DNA of 64,000 nucleotides from Nematostella vectensis (taxonomy: Eukaryota > Cnidaria > Anthozoa > Actiniaria > Edwardsiidae). A program made the position numbers and the translations under genes. Below the pieces are notes generated by a model. It saw nothing but the letters and a program-made list of their open reading frames with translations, was not told the DNA's origin and ran no database searches. Each line of letters begins with the position of its first letter. Positions within the stretch are counted from its first letter, which is position 1. The DNA is taken from NCBI RefSeq assembly GCF_932526225.1, contig NC_064039.1, forward strand, positions 17,230,639-17,294,638, given 5' to 3'. Positions 31,601 to 46,600 of the stretch are shown one piece after another.

Positions 31601-34600
31601 GCTAGGCTTACTACACCATGTAAGATAATGCTAGGCTTACTACACCATGTAAGATAATGCTAGGCTTACTACACCGTGTAAGATAAACTAGGCTTACTAC
31701 ATCGTGTAAGATAATGCTAGGCTTACTACACCGTGTAAGATAATGCTAGGCTTATTCACCATGTAAGATAATGCTAGGCTTACTACACCATGTAAGATAG
31801 TGCTAGGCTTACTACACCGTGTAAGATAATGCTAGGCTTACTACACCGTGTAAGATAATGCTAGTCTTACTACACCGTGTAAGATAATGCTAGGCTTACT
31901 ACACCATGTAAGATAATGCTAGGCTTACTACACCGTGTAAGATAATGCTAGGCTTACTACACCATGTAAGATAATGCTAGGCTTACTACACCATGTAAGA
32001 TAATGCTAGACTTACTACACCGTGTAAGATAATGCTAGGCTTACTACACCATGTAAGATAATGCTAGGCTTATTTACCATGTAAGATAATGCTATGCTCA
32101 CTACACCATGTAAGATAATGCTAGGCTTACTTCACCATGTAAGATAATGCTAGGCTTACTTCACCATGTAAGATAATGCTAGGCTTACTACACCATGTAA
32201 GATAATGCTAGGCTTACTACACCATGTAAGATAATGCTAGGCTTACTACACCATGTACGATAATGCTAGGCTTACTACACCATGTAAGATAATGCTAGGC
32301 TTACTACACCATGTAAGATAATGCTAGGCTTACTACACCATGTAAGATAATGCTAGGCTTATTCACCATGCAAGATAATGCTAGGCTTACTTTACCATGT
32401 AAGATAATGCTAGGCTTACTACACCATGTAAGATAATGCTAGGCTTACTACACCATGTAAGATAATGCTGGTCTTACTACACCGTGTAAGATAATGCTAG
32501 GCTTACTACACCGTGTAAGATAATGCTAGGCTTATTTACCATGTAAGATAATGCTATGCTTACTACACCATGTAAGATAATGCTAGGCTTACTTCACCAT
32601 GTAAGATAATGCTAGGCTTACTTAACCATGTAAGATAATGCTAGGCTTATTCACCATGTAAGATAATGCTAGGCTTACTTCACCATGTAAGATAATGCTA
32701 GGCTTACTACACCATGTAAGATAATGCTAGGCTTACTACACCATGTAAGATAATGCTAGGCTTATTCACCGTGTAAGATAATGCTAGGCTTACTTCACCA
32801 TGTAAGATAGTGCTAGGCTTACTACACCATGTAAGATAATGCTAGGCTTACTACACCATGTAAGATAATGCTAGTCTTACTACACCGTGTAAGATAATGC
32901 TAGGCTTACTACACTGTGTAAGATAATGCTAGGCTTACTACACCATGTAAGATAATGCTAGGCTTATTCACCATGTAAGATAATGCTAGGCTTACTACAC
33001 CATGTAAGAGAATGCTAGGCTTATTCACCGTGTAAGATAATGCTAGGCTTACTACACCATGTAAGATAATGCTAGTCTTACTACACCGTGTAAGATAATG
33101 CTAGGCTTACTACACCATGTAAGATAATGCTAGGCTTACTACACCGTGTAAGATAATGCTAGGCTTACTAAACCATGTAAGATAATGCTAGGCTTACTAC
33201 ACCATGTAAGATAATGCTAGGCTTACTACACCGTGTAAGATAATGCTAGGCTTATTTACCATGTAAGATAATGCTATGCTTACTACACCATGTAAGATAA
33301 TGCTAGGCTTACTTCACCATGTAAGATAATGCTAGGCTTACTTCACCATGTAAGATAATGCTAGGCTTATTCACCATGTAAGATAATGCTAGGCTTACTA
33401 CACCATGTAAGATAATGCTAGGCTTACTACACCATGTAAGATAATGCTAGGCTTACTACACCATGTAAGATAATGCTAGGCTTATTCACCGTGTAAGATA
33501 ATGCTATGCTTACTACACCATGTAAGATAATGCTAGGCTTACTACACCATGTAAGATAATGCTAGGCTTACTACACCATGTAAGATAGTGCTAGGCTTAC
33601 TACACCATGTAAGATAATGCTACTCTTACTACACCGTGTAAGATAATGCTAGGCTTACTACACCGTGTAAGATAATGCTAGGCTTACTACACCATGTAAG
33701 ATAGTGCTAGGCTTACTACACCATGTAAGATAATGCTAGGCTTACTACACCGTGTAAGATAATGCTAGGCTTATTTACCATGTAAGATAATGCTATGCTT
33801 ACTACACCATGTAAGATAATGCTAGGCTTACTTCACCATGTAAGGTAATGCTAGGCTTACTACACCATGTAAGATAATGCTAGGCTTACTACACCGTGTA
33901 AGATAATGCTAGGCTTACTAAACCATGTAAGATAATGCTAGGCTTACTACACCATGTAAGATAATGCTAGGCTTACTACACCGTGTAAGATAATGCTAGG
34001 CTTATTTACCATGTAAGATAATGCTATGCTTACTACACCATTTAAGATAATGCTAGGCTTACTTCACCATGTAAGATAATGCTAGGCTTACTTCACCATG
34101 TAAGATAATGCTAGGCTTATTCACCATGTAAGATAATGCTAGGCTTACTACACCATGTAAGATAATGCTAGGCTTACTACACCATGTAAGATAATGCTAG
34201 GCTTACTACACCATGTAAGATAATGCTAGGCTTATTCACCGTGTAAGATAATGCTATGCTTACTACACCATGTAAGATAATGCTAGGCTTACTACACCAT
34301 GTAAGATAATGCTAGGCTTACTACACCATGTAAGATAGTGCTAGGCTTACTACACCATGTAAGATAATGCTAGTCTTACTACACCGTGTAAGATAATGCT
34401 AGGCTTACTACACCGTGTAAGATAATGCTAGGCTTACTACACCATGTAAGATAGTGCTAGGCTTACTACACCATGTAAGATGATGCTAGGTTATTCACCA
34501 TGTAAGATAATGCTAGGCTTACTACACCATGTAAGATAGTGCTAGGCTTACTACACCGTGTAAGATAATGCTAGGCTTACTACACCATGTAAGATAATGC

Positions 34601-37600
34601 TAGTCTTACTACACCGTGTAAGATAATGCTAGGCTTACTACACCATGTAAGATAATGCTAGGCTTACTACACCGTGTAAGATAATGCTAGGCTTACTAAA
34701 CCATGTAAGATAATGCTAGGCTTACTACACCATGTAAGATAATGCTAGGCTTACTACACCGTGTAAGATAATGCTAGGCTTATTTACCATGTAAGATAAT
34801 GCTATGCTTACTACACCAGGTAAGATAATGCTAGGCTTACTTCACCATGTAAGATAATGCTAGGCTTACTTCACCATGTAAGATAATGCTAGGCTTATTC
34901 ACCATGTAAGATAATGCTAGGCTTACTACACCATGTAAGATAATGCTAGGCTTACTACACCATGTAAGATAATGCTAGGCTTACTACACCATGTAAGATA
35001 ATGCTAGGCTTATTCACCGTGTAAGATAATGCTATGCTTACTACACCATGTAAGATAATGCTAGGCTTACTACACCATGTAAGATAATGCTAGGCTTACT
35101 ACACCATGTAAGATAGTGCTAGGCTTACTACACCATGTAAGATAATGCTAGTCTTACTACACCGTGTAAGATAATGCTAGGCTTACTACACCGTGTAAGA
35201 TAATGCTAGGCTTACTACACCATGTAAGATAGTGCTAGGCTTACTACACCATGTAAGATAATGCTAGGCTTACTACACCGTGTAAGATAATGCTAGGCTT
35301 ATTTACCATGTAAGATAATGCTATGCTTACTACACCATGTAAGATAATGCTAGGCTTACTTCACCATGTAAGATAATGCTAGGCTTACTTCACCATGTAA
35401 GATAATGCTAGGCTTATTCACCATGTAAGATAATGCTAGGCTTACTACACCATGTAAGATAATGCTAGGCTTACTACACCATGTAAGATAATGCTAGGCT
35501 TACTACACCATGTAAGATAATGCTAGGCTTATTCACCGTGTAAGATAATGCTATGCTTACTACACCATGTAAGATAATGCTAGGCTTACTACACCATGTA
35601 AGATAATGCTAGGCTTACTACACCATGTAAGATAGTGCTAGGCTTACTACACCATGTAAGATAATGCTAGTCTTACTACACCGTGTAAGATAATGCTAGG
35701 CTTACTACACCGTGTAAGATAATGCTAGGCTTACTACACCATGTAAGATAGTGCTAGGCTTACTACACCATGTAAGATGATGCTAGGTTATTCACCATGT
35801 AAGATAATGCTAGGCTTACTACACCATGTAAGATAATGCTAGGCTTACTTCACCATGTAAGATAATGCTAGGCTTACTACACCATGTAAGATCATGCTAG
35901 GCTTATTCACCGTGTAAGATAATGCTAGGCTTACTACACCATGTAAGATAATGCTAGGCTTACTTCACCATGTAAGATAATTCCAGGCTTACTTTACCAT
36001 GTAAGATAATGCTAGGCTTACTACACCATGTAAGATAATGCTAGGCTTACTACACCGTGTAAGATAATGCTAGGCTTACTACACCGTGTAAGATAATGCT
36101 AGGCTTACTACACCATGTAAGATAATGCTAGGCTTACTACACCATGTAAGATAATGCTAGGCTTACTACACCATGTAAGATAATGCTAGGCTTACTACAC
36201 CATGTAAGATAATGCTAGGCTTATTCACCGTGTAAGATAATGCTAGGCTTACTTCACCATGTAAGATAATGCTAGGCTTACTACACCATGTAAGATAGTG
36301 CTAGGCTTACTACACCATGTGAGATAATGCTAGGCTTACTACACCATGTAAGATAATGCTAGACTTACTACACCGTGTAAGATAATGCTAGGCTTACTAC
36401 ACCATGTAAGATAATGCTAGGCTTACTACACCATGTAAGATAATGCTAGGCTTACTACACCATGTAAGATAGTGCTAGGCTTACTACACCATGTAAGATA
36501 ATGCTAGTCTTACTACACCGTGTAAGATAATGCTAGGCTTACTACACCGTGTAAGATAATGCTAGGCTTACTACACCATGTAAGATAGTGCTAGGCTTAC
36601 TACACCATGTAAGATGATGCTAGGTTATTCACCATGTAAGATAATGCTAGGCTTACTACACCATGTAAGATAATGCTAGGCTTACTTCACCATGTAAGAT
36701 AATGCTAGGCTTACTACACCATGTAAGATCATGCTAGGCTTATTCACCGTGTAAGATAATGCTAGGCTTACTACACCATGTAAGATAATGCTAGGCTTAC
36801 TTCACCATGTAAGATAATTCCAGGCTTACTTTACCATGTAAGATAATGCTAGGCTTACTACACCATGTAAGATAATGCTAGGCTTACTACACCGTGTAAG
36901 ATAATGCTAGGCTTACTACACCATGTAAGATAATGCTAGGCTTACTACACCATGTAAGATAATGCTAGGCTTACTACACCATGTAAGATAATGCTAGGCT
37001 TACTACACCATGTAAGATAATGCTAGGCTTACTACACCATGTAAGATAATGCTAGGCTTATTCACCGTGTAAGATAATGCTAGGCTTACTTCACCATGTA
37101 AGATAATGCTAGGCTTACTACACCATGTAAGATAGTGCTAGGCTTACTACACCATGTGAGATAATGCTAGGCTTACTACACCATGTAAGATAATGCTAGA
37201 CTTACTACACCGTGTAAGATAATGCTAGGCTTACTACACCATGTAAGATAATGCTAGGCTTATTTACCATGTAAGATAATGCTATGCTTACTACACCATG
37301 TAAGATAATGCTAGGCTTACTTCACCATGTAAGATAATGCTAGGCTTACTTCACCATGTAAGATAATGCTAGGCTTATTCACCATGTAAGATAATGCTAG
37401 GCTTACTACACCATGTAAGATAATGCTAGGCTTACTACACCATGTAAGATAATGCTAGGCTTACTACACCATGTAAGATAATGCTAGGCTTACTACACAC
37501 TGTAAGATAATGCTAGGCTTATTCACCATGCAAGATAATGCTAGGCTTACTTCAGCATGTAAGATAATGCTAGGCTTACTACACCATGTAAGATAATGCT

Positions 37601-40600
37601 AGGCTTACTACACCATGTAAGATAATGCTAGGCTTACTACACCGTGTAAGATAAACTAGGCTTACTACATCGTGTAAGATAATGCTAGGCTTATTCACCA
37701 TGTAAGATAATGCTAGGCTTACTTCACCATGTAAGATAATGCTAGGCTTACTACACCATGTAAGATAGTGCTAGGCTTACTACACCGTGTAAGATAATGC
37801 TAGGCTTACTACACCGTGTAAGATAATGCTAGTCTTACTACACCGTGTAAGATAATGCTAGGCTTACTACACCATGTAAGATAATGCTAGGCTTACACCG
37901 TGTAAGATAATGCTAGGCTTACTACACCATGTAAGATAATGCTAGGCTTACTACACCGTGTAAGATAATGCTAGGCTTACTACACCATGTAAGAAAATAC
38001 CTAGTTTACTACACCATGTAAGATAATTCCAGGCTTACTTTACCATGTAAGATAATGCTAGGCTTACTACACCATGTAAGATAATGCTAGGCGTACTACA
38101 CCATGTAAGATAATGCTAGGCTTACTTCACCATGTAAGATAATGCTAGGCTTACTACACCATGTAAGATAGTGCTAGGCTTACTACACCATGTAAGATAA
38201 TGCTAGGTTATTCACCATGTAAGATAATGCTAGGCTTACTACACCATGTAAGATAATGCTAGGCTTACTTCACCATGTAAGATAATGCTAGGCTTACTAC
38301 ACCATGTAAGATAATGCTAGGCTTACTACACCATGTAAGATAATGCTAGGCTTACTACACCGTGTAAGATAATGCTAGGCTTACTACACCATGTAAGATA
38401 ATGCTAGGCTTACTACACCGTGTAAGATAATGCTAGGCTTACTACACCGTGTAAGATAATGCTAGGCTTACTACACCATGTAAGATAATGCTAGGCTTAC
38501 TACACCATGTAAGATAATGCTAGGCTTATTCACCATGTAAGATAATGCTAGGCTTACTACACCATGTAAGATAATGCTAGGCTTACTTCACCATGTAAGA
38601 TAATGCTAGGCTTACTACACCGTGTAAGATAATGCTAGGCTTACTACACCATGTAAGAAAATGCCTAGTTTACTACACCATGTAAGATAATTCCAGGCTT
38701 ACTTTACCATGTAAGATAATGCTAGGCTTACTACACCATGTAAGATAATGCTAGGCTTACTACACCATGTAAGATAATGCTAGGCTTACTTCACCATGTA
38801 AGATAATGCTAGGCTTACTACACCATGTAAGATAATGCTAGGCTTACTACACCATGTAAGATAATGCTAGGTTTACTACACCATGTAAGATGATTCTAGG
38901 CTTACTACACCATGTAAGATAATGCTAGGCTTACTTCACCATGTAAGATTGCTAGGCTTACTGTACTACCTCATGTAAGATAATGCTAGGCTTACTGCAC
39001 CATGTAAGATAATACTAGGCTTACTACACCATGTAAGATAATGCTAGGCTTACTTCACCATGTAAGATAATGCTAGGCTTACTACACCATGTAAGATAAT
39101 GCTAGGCTTACTACACCATGTAAGATAATGCTAGGCTTACTACACCATGTAAGATAATGCTAGGCTTACTTCACTATGTAAGATAATGCTTGACTTACTA
39201 CACTATCTAAGAAAATGCCTAGTTTACTACACCATGTAAGATAATTCTAGGCTTACTTCACCATGTAAGATAATGCTAGGCTTACTTCACCATGTAAGAT
39301 AATTCTAGGCTTACTTCACCGTGTAAGATAATGCTAGGCTTACTACACCATGTAAGATAATGCTAGGCTTACCACACCATGTAAGATAATGCTAGGCTTA
39401 CTGTACTACACCATGTAAGATAGTGCTAGGCTTACTACACCATGTAAGATAATGCTAGGCTTACTTCACCGTGTAAGATAATGCTAGGCTTACTACACCA
39501 TGTAAGATAATGCTAGGCTTACCACACCATGTAAGATAATGCTAGGCTTACTACACCATGTAAGATAATTCTAGGCTTACTTCACCATGTAAGATAATGC
39601 TAGGCTTACTACACCATGTAAGATAATGCTAGGCTTACTTCACCATGTAAGATAATGCTAGGCTTACTGTACTACACCATGTAAGATAATGCTAGGCTTA
39701 CTACACCATGTAAGATAATGCTAGGCTTACTTCACCGTGTAAGATAATGCTAGGCTTACTACACCATGTAAGATAATGCTAGGCTTACCACACCATGTAA
39801 GATAATGCTAGGCTTACTACACCATGTAAGATAATTCTAGGCTTACTTCACCATGTAAGATAATGCTAGGCTTACTACACCATGTAAGATAATTCTAGGC
39901 TTACTTCACCATGTAAGATAATGCTAGGCTTACTTCACCATGTAAGATAATGCTAGGCTTACTGTACTACACGATGTAAGATAATGCTAGGCTTACTACA
40001 CCATGTAAGATAATGCTAGGCTTACTTCACCATGTAAGATAATGCTAGGCTTACTGTACTACACCATGTAAGATAATGATAGGCTTACTTCACCATGTAA
40101 GATAATGCTAGGCTTACTACACCATGTAAGATAATGCTAGGCTTACTACACCATGTAAGATAATGCTAGGCTTACTACACCATGTAAGATAATGCTAGAC
40201 TTACTACACCGTGTAAGATAATGCTAGGCTTACTACACCATGTAAGATAATGCTAGGCTTACTTCACCATGTAAGATAATGCTAGGCTTACTACACCATG
40301 TAAGATAATGCTAGGCTTATTCACCATGTAAGATAATGCTAGGCTTACTACACCATGTAAGATAATGCTAGGCTTACTTCACCATGTAAGATTGCTAGGC
40401 TTACTGTACTACCTCATGTAAGATAATGCTAGGCTTACTGCACCGTGTAAGATAATACTAGGCTTACTACACCATGTAAGATAATGCTAGGCTTACTGCA
40501 CCATGTAAGATAATGCTAGGCTTACTTCATCATGTAAGATAATGCTAGGCTTACTACACCATGTAAGATAATGCTAGGCTTACTTCATCATGTAAGATAA

Positions 40601-43600
40601 TGCTAGGCTTACTACACCATGTAAGATAATGCTAGGCTTACTACACCATGTAAGATAATGCTAGGCTTACTACACCATGTAAGATAATGCTAGGCTTACT
40701 ACACCATGTAAGATAATTCTAGGCTTACTTCACCATGTAAGATAATGCTAGGCTTACTTCACCATGTAAGATAATTCTAGGCTTACTTCACCGTGTAAGA
40801 TAATGCTAGGCTTACTACACCATGTAAGATAATGCTAGGCTTACCACGCCATGTAAGATAATGCTAGGCTTACTGTACTACACCATGTAAGATAATGCTA
40901 GGCTTACTACACCATGTAAGATAATGCTAGGCTTACTTCACCGTGTAAGATAATGCTAGGCTTACTACACCATGTAAGATAATGCTAGGCTTACCACACC
41001 ATGTAAGATAATGCTAGGCTTACTACACCATGTAAGATAATGCTAGGCTTATTCACCATGTAAGATAATGCTAGGCTTACTACACCATGTAAGATAATGC
41101 TAGGCTTACTTCACCATGTAAGATAATGCTAGGCTTACTACACCGTGTAAGATAATGCTAGGCTTACTACACCATGTAAGAAAATACCTAGTTTACTACA
41201 CCATGTAAGATAATTCCAGGCTTACTTTACCATGTAAGATAATGCTAGGCTTACTACACCATGTAAGATAATGCCAGGCTTACCACACCATGTAAGATAA
41301 TGCTAGGCTTACTACACCATGTAAGATAATTCTAGGCTTACTTCACCATGTAAGATAATGCTAGGCTTACTACACCATGTAAGATAATTCTAGGCTTACT
41401 TCACCATGTAAGATAATGCTAGGCTTACTTCACCATGTAAGATAATGCTAGGCTTACTGTACTACACGATGTAAGATAATGCTAGGCTTACTACACCATG
41501 TAAGATAATGCTAGGCTTACTTCACCATGTAAGATAATGCTAGGCTTACTGTACTACACCATGTAAGATAATGCTAGGCTTACTACACCATGTAAGATAA
41601 TGCTAGGCTTACTTCACCGTGTAAGATAATGCTAGGCTTACTACACCATGTAAGATAATGCTAGGCTTACCACACCATGTAAGATAATGCTAGGCTTACT
41701 ACACCATGTTAGATAATTCTAGGCTTACTTCACCATGTAAGATAATGCTAGGCTTACTACACCATGTAAGATAATTCTAGGCTTACTTCACCATGTAAGA
41801 TAATGCTAGGCTTACTTCACCATGTAAGATAATGCTAGGCTTACTGTACTACACGATGTAAGATAGTGCTAGGCTTACTACACCATGTAAGATAATGCTA
41901 GGCTTACTTCACCATGTAAGATAATGCTAGGCTTACTGTACTACACCATGTAAGATAATGCTAGGCTTACTACACCATGTAAGATAATGCTAGGCTTACT
42001 TCACCATGTAAGATAATGCTAGGCTTACTACACCATGTAAGATAATGCCAGGTTTACTACACCATGTAAGATAATGCTAGGCTTACTACATGCAAGATAA
42101 CTGAAGACTTACTTTCTTTTTTCTCCAACATCATCACCATGTGCAGTTTTCACGATTTTTAAGAATGTAGTTGTTGATTTTTTAGGAGCAGCTTGATATG
42201 ATAAGAATTCTTCTGTCTGAAGCCATGTATGATGATAGACTTGAGCAGGTACGCTTTCAAGTTATATTGATGTGTGATGTATTTAAGGTTAGGATGAGTG
42301 ATAAGATGGCAATCGCATGAAAAAAAGGGAATCTTATGTACTTTTTCATCTTTAAAATGTATTCATAAATATGTAATGTGTTATGTTTTTTTTTCCTTTG
42401 GCCATTTACAGTGGTTTACACCAGAAGGATTCTCATCACTATTTGCACTAGTCGGGACAAATGGACAGGGAATAGGAACAAGGTGGGATTTTTAATTATT
42501 TATTGCATGGCTATGTCTACCAATAGCTTTCAACATACCTGCCAACTCTCCTGGTTTTCGCTGGATTCTCCCGGTATTTAGCCTTCATCTCCCAGCCAAA
42601 AAATTGAAACTTCCTATACATTTACTGTAATCTCCCAGTGAAAATCCATTGAAAATTTCAAGCATGTTTCAATATATAGTAAAAATGCTGATTATGTTTA
42701 TAATGATGGTGGAAATAGTGGCAATACAGTATTGGTGTATCAGTATTGTTTTGATTTATTTTACATGAAAATAATTCTTGATGAACTCGTGTGAAATTGG
42801 TATACTGCTTTGTTTTGAATATGAAACAAAACCCTTCCCAATGATATATTTTTTACACCTTTTTATACTGTACATGTAAATGTTTTCTTATTATTAGAAA
42901 AGTGCACATGGAGCCATAACATATACTTTCTCACTTGTACTTTACTGTACTGTACATTATAACATACTGCAGTCTCATACTTTGTTATAATCAGGATGTT
43001 TACTTTGTCATGTTATAATAACTGAAGTTATTTGTTCGCAGCTCACTTAGTTTGTATGTGCACAATATTGACAGTTACCCTGCACTGAGTGATGATGAAA
43101 GACAAGCAATAGACATTTTCCTTAATCAGCTTTATGAAGAAATGGAGAGAGGTATTATATGGTATTCTATAGTTAAAAGGTCATTGCAGAGAGGTATGTA
43201 TTATAAGGTAGTGTACAGTCAATGGATGAGGCTTGGACATAAGTATTACAGTATATGGTAGTGTATAGTTAATGGATAAGGCTTGGACTGAGGTATTATT
43301 TGGTAGTGGTAGTTATGGAAGAGGCTTGTAAAGAAGTATTATATGGTAGTGTACAGTTTAGTTACTGGATTTGTCAGACAAACAATACAGAATACACTCT
43401 AACATGGAGATAAGTTTGATATGAACAAAAATTAATCACAATATATCACAATAATGAAGATTTAACATGAAAGAAAACAGGACCTATAGTCAAGGTCGTT
43501 AGGAGCAAGTGCCATTGGGCTATCGTGACACTCACTTTAGCTGTTGCTACCATGGTTTTGCTGTTTACCCAAGAGACTTATGTCTCCATGCAGTCGCTCC

Positions 43601-46600
43601 AGTTCTCTAATGTCAAATCAATTGTTTTTGTTCTAGTATCAGGGCAGTTTCTGAACTGTGAGGGGGCAGGCCTCTACGCTCTTCAAAGTAGTTGTAAGTA
43701 ATGGCACAAATTGTGTAACCAAAAGAATTGTGCCTTTTTTATAACCAGGCACAAGTTAATTTATTTTTCATCGAGAATCTAGTTTTAGCAACACAAGGTG
43801 CTTTTGGTTAGTTCTTATTTATGTATAAGTACATGCCTCACGGCAAGACATTTTCAATGTTGGTAGTTATTTTATGTTCTTGTTTATTTTTTCAGGTAAT
43901 CATAGTTGTGCACCAAATGCAGAAGTGACCTTTCCAAAAAATAACTCAACTCTTGTGTTAAAAGCTCTGCATCCTATTAAAAACGGAGAGGTATATAGAA
44001 TGGTAACTCCGCTCTTGCGCCCAGTAAGGATTATTTTTCCCTATCCTGATATGGGATGAATGGGTAACCCAGAACTCTATCAGCAACATTTTTATTGATC
44101 AATTTTTGTTACTTAAACCTTGCTACTAATTGGTTCCTCTTCGTTATTCCAAATTCTTTTGAATGGAGGACAATGTAATCCAGGGACCGCCTTGAAGGCT
44201 CACAGAAATAAGCAGTCTTGTGTATTGAGTATTACACCTCTTGTGTTTATGGTGTGACAGCTCTTGTGTTAGGAGTATTACAACTTTTCTGTTTTAAATG
44301 ACACCACACCTCTTGTGTTGAAGTGTTCCACCTCTTGAATTCTAGAGGTGTGCATCTTGTGTTAAGAGTGTTACACCTTTTTGTGTTAAGAGAATTACAA
44401 CCATTATGTTTTGAGTGTAATGTCACCACCCCTCTTGTGTTAAAGTGCCGCCCCTCTTCTGTTTAGAGTTCTGTACCTCTTTTGAATAGTGTAAAATATT
44501 TTGTGTTTGTCTTTTGTTTCTTTCAGGAAATTTGTATCAGTTATCTTGAAGAATGCCAAAGAGAAAGAAGTCGTCATAGCAGGCTGAAGTATCTTAGGTA
44601 GGCTGAATCATGCCGATGGGAGCTGAATATACTGAGTCATGCAGATGGGGGTTGAACATACTGAATCATGCCGATGGGGGCTGAACATACTGAATCGTGC
44701 TGATGGGGGCTGAACATACTGAATCGTGCTGATGGGGGTTGAACATACTGAATCGTGCTGATGGGGGCTGAACATACTGAATCGTGCTGATGGGGATTGA
44801 ACATACTGAATCATGCCGATGGGGGCTTAACATACTGAATCGTGCTGATGGGGGCTGAACATACTGAATCATGCTGATGGGGGCTGAACATACTGAATCA
44901 TGCCGATGGGGGCTGAACATACTGAATCATGCTGATGGGGGCTGAACATACTGAATCGTGCCGATGGGGGCTGAACATACTGAATCATGCTGATGGGGGC
45001 TGAACATACTGAATCGTGCCGATGGGGGCTGAACATACTGAATCGTGCCGATGGGGGCTGAACATACTGAATCATGCTGATGGGGGCTGAACATACTGAA
45101 TCGTGCTGATGGGGGCTGAACATACTGAATCATGCCGATGGGGGCTGAACATACTGAATCGTGCTGATGGGGGCTGAACATACTGAATCATGCTGATGGG
45201 GGCTGAACATACTGAATCATGCCGATGGGGGCTGAGCAAACTGAATCATGCTGATGGGGGCTGAACATACTGAATCATGCTGATGGGGGCTGAACATACT
45301 GAATCGTGCTGATGGGGGCTGAACATACTGAATCGTGCTGATGGGGGCTGAACATACTGAATCGTGCTGATGGGGGCTGAACATACTGAATCGTGCTGAT
45401 GGGGGCTGAACATACTGGGTCATGCCGATGGGGGCTGAACATACTGAATCATGCCGATGGGGGCTGAGCAAACTGAATCATGCTGATGGGGGCTGAACAT
45501 ACTGAATCATGCTGATGGGGGCTGAACATACTGAATCGTGCTGATGGGGGCTGAACATACTGAATCGTGCCGATGGGGGCTGAGCAAACTGAATCATGCT
45601 GATGGGGGCTGAACATACTGAATCATGCTGATGGGGGCTGAACATACTGAATCATGCTGATGGGGGCTGAACATACTGAATCATGCCGATGGGGGCTGAA
45701 CATACTGAATCATGCTGATGGGGGCTGAACATACTGAATCATGCTGATGGGGGCTGAACATACTGAATCATGCTGATGGGGGCTGAACATACTGAATCGT
45801 GCCGATGGGGGTTGAACATACTGAAACATGCCGATGGGGGCTAAACATACTGAATCATGCCGATGGGGGCTGAACATACTGAATCATGCCGATGGGGGCT
45901 GAACATACTGAATCATGCTGATGGGGGCTGAACATACTGAATCGTGCTGATGGGGGCTGAACATACTGAATCGTGCTGATGGGGGCTGAACATACTGAAT
46001 CATGCCGATGGGGGTTGAACATACTGAATCATGCCGATGGGGGCTGAACATACTGAATTATGCCGATGGGGGCTTAACATACTAAATCATGCTGATGGGG
46101 GCTGAACATACTGAATCGTGCCGATGGAGCTGAACATACTGAATTATGCCAATGGGGGCTGAACATACTGAATCGTGCCGATGGGGGCTGAACATACTGA
46201 ATCGTGCTGATTGGGGCTGAACATACTGAATCGCGCTGATGGGGGCTGAACATACTGAATCATGCTGATGGGGGCTGAACATACTGAATCATGCTGATGG
46301 GGGCTGAACATACTGAATCATGCTGATGGGGGCTGAACATACTGAATCATGCTGATGGGGGCTGAACATACTGAATCGTGCTGATGGGGGCTGAACATAC
46401 TGAATCATGCTGATGGGGGCTGAACATACTGAATCGTGCTGATGGGGGCTGAACATACTGGGTCATGCCGATGGGGGCCGAACTATCTGTAGTTATTAAT
46501 TTACTAAAAAGTCAATCGGCGATAATCAGCCTAGTTTTTTTCCTCGGAACAATTCCATCTTGCTCTTACCGACTTCATGGCTAAGATCATCTGCGCGCCA

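Noticed and set aside
29972-42098. Possible CRISPR array or centromeric satellite
   Set aside because: Units are contiguous without spacers, there are no cas genes, and the array lies within one intron of a conserved animal gene.
44608-46282. Multiple minus-strand ORFs of 66-84 codons with repeated HDSVCS words
   Set aside because: They follow from the 29-bp period, which gives three-unit frames of 87 nt without stops; there is no start context or conservation.
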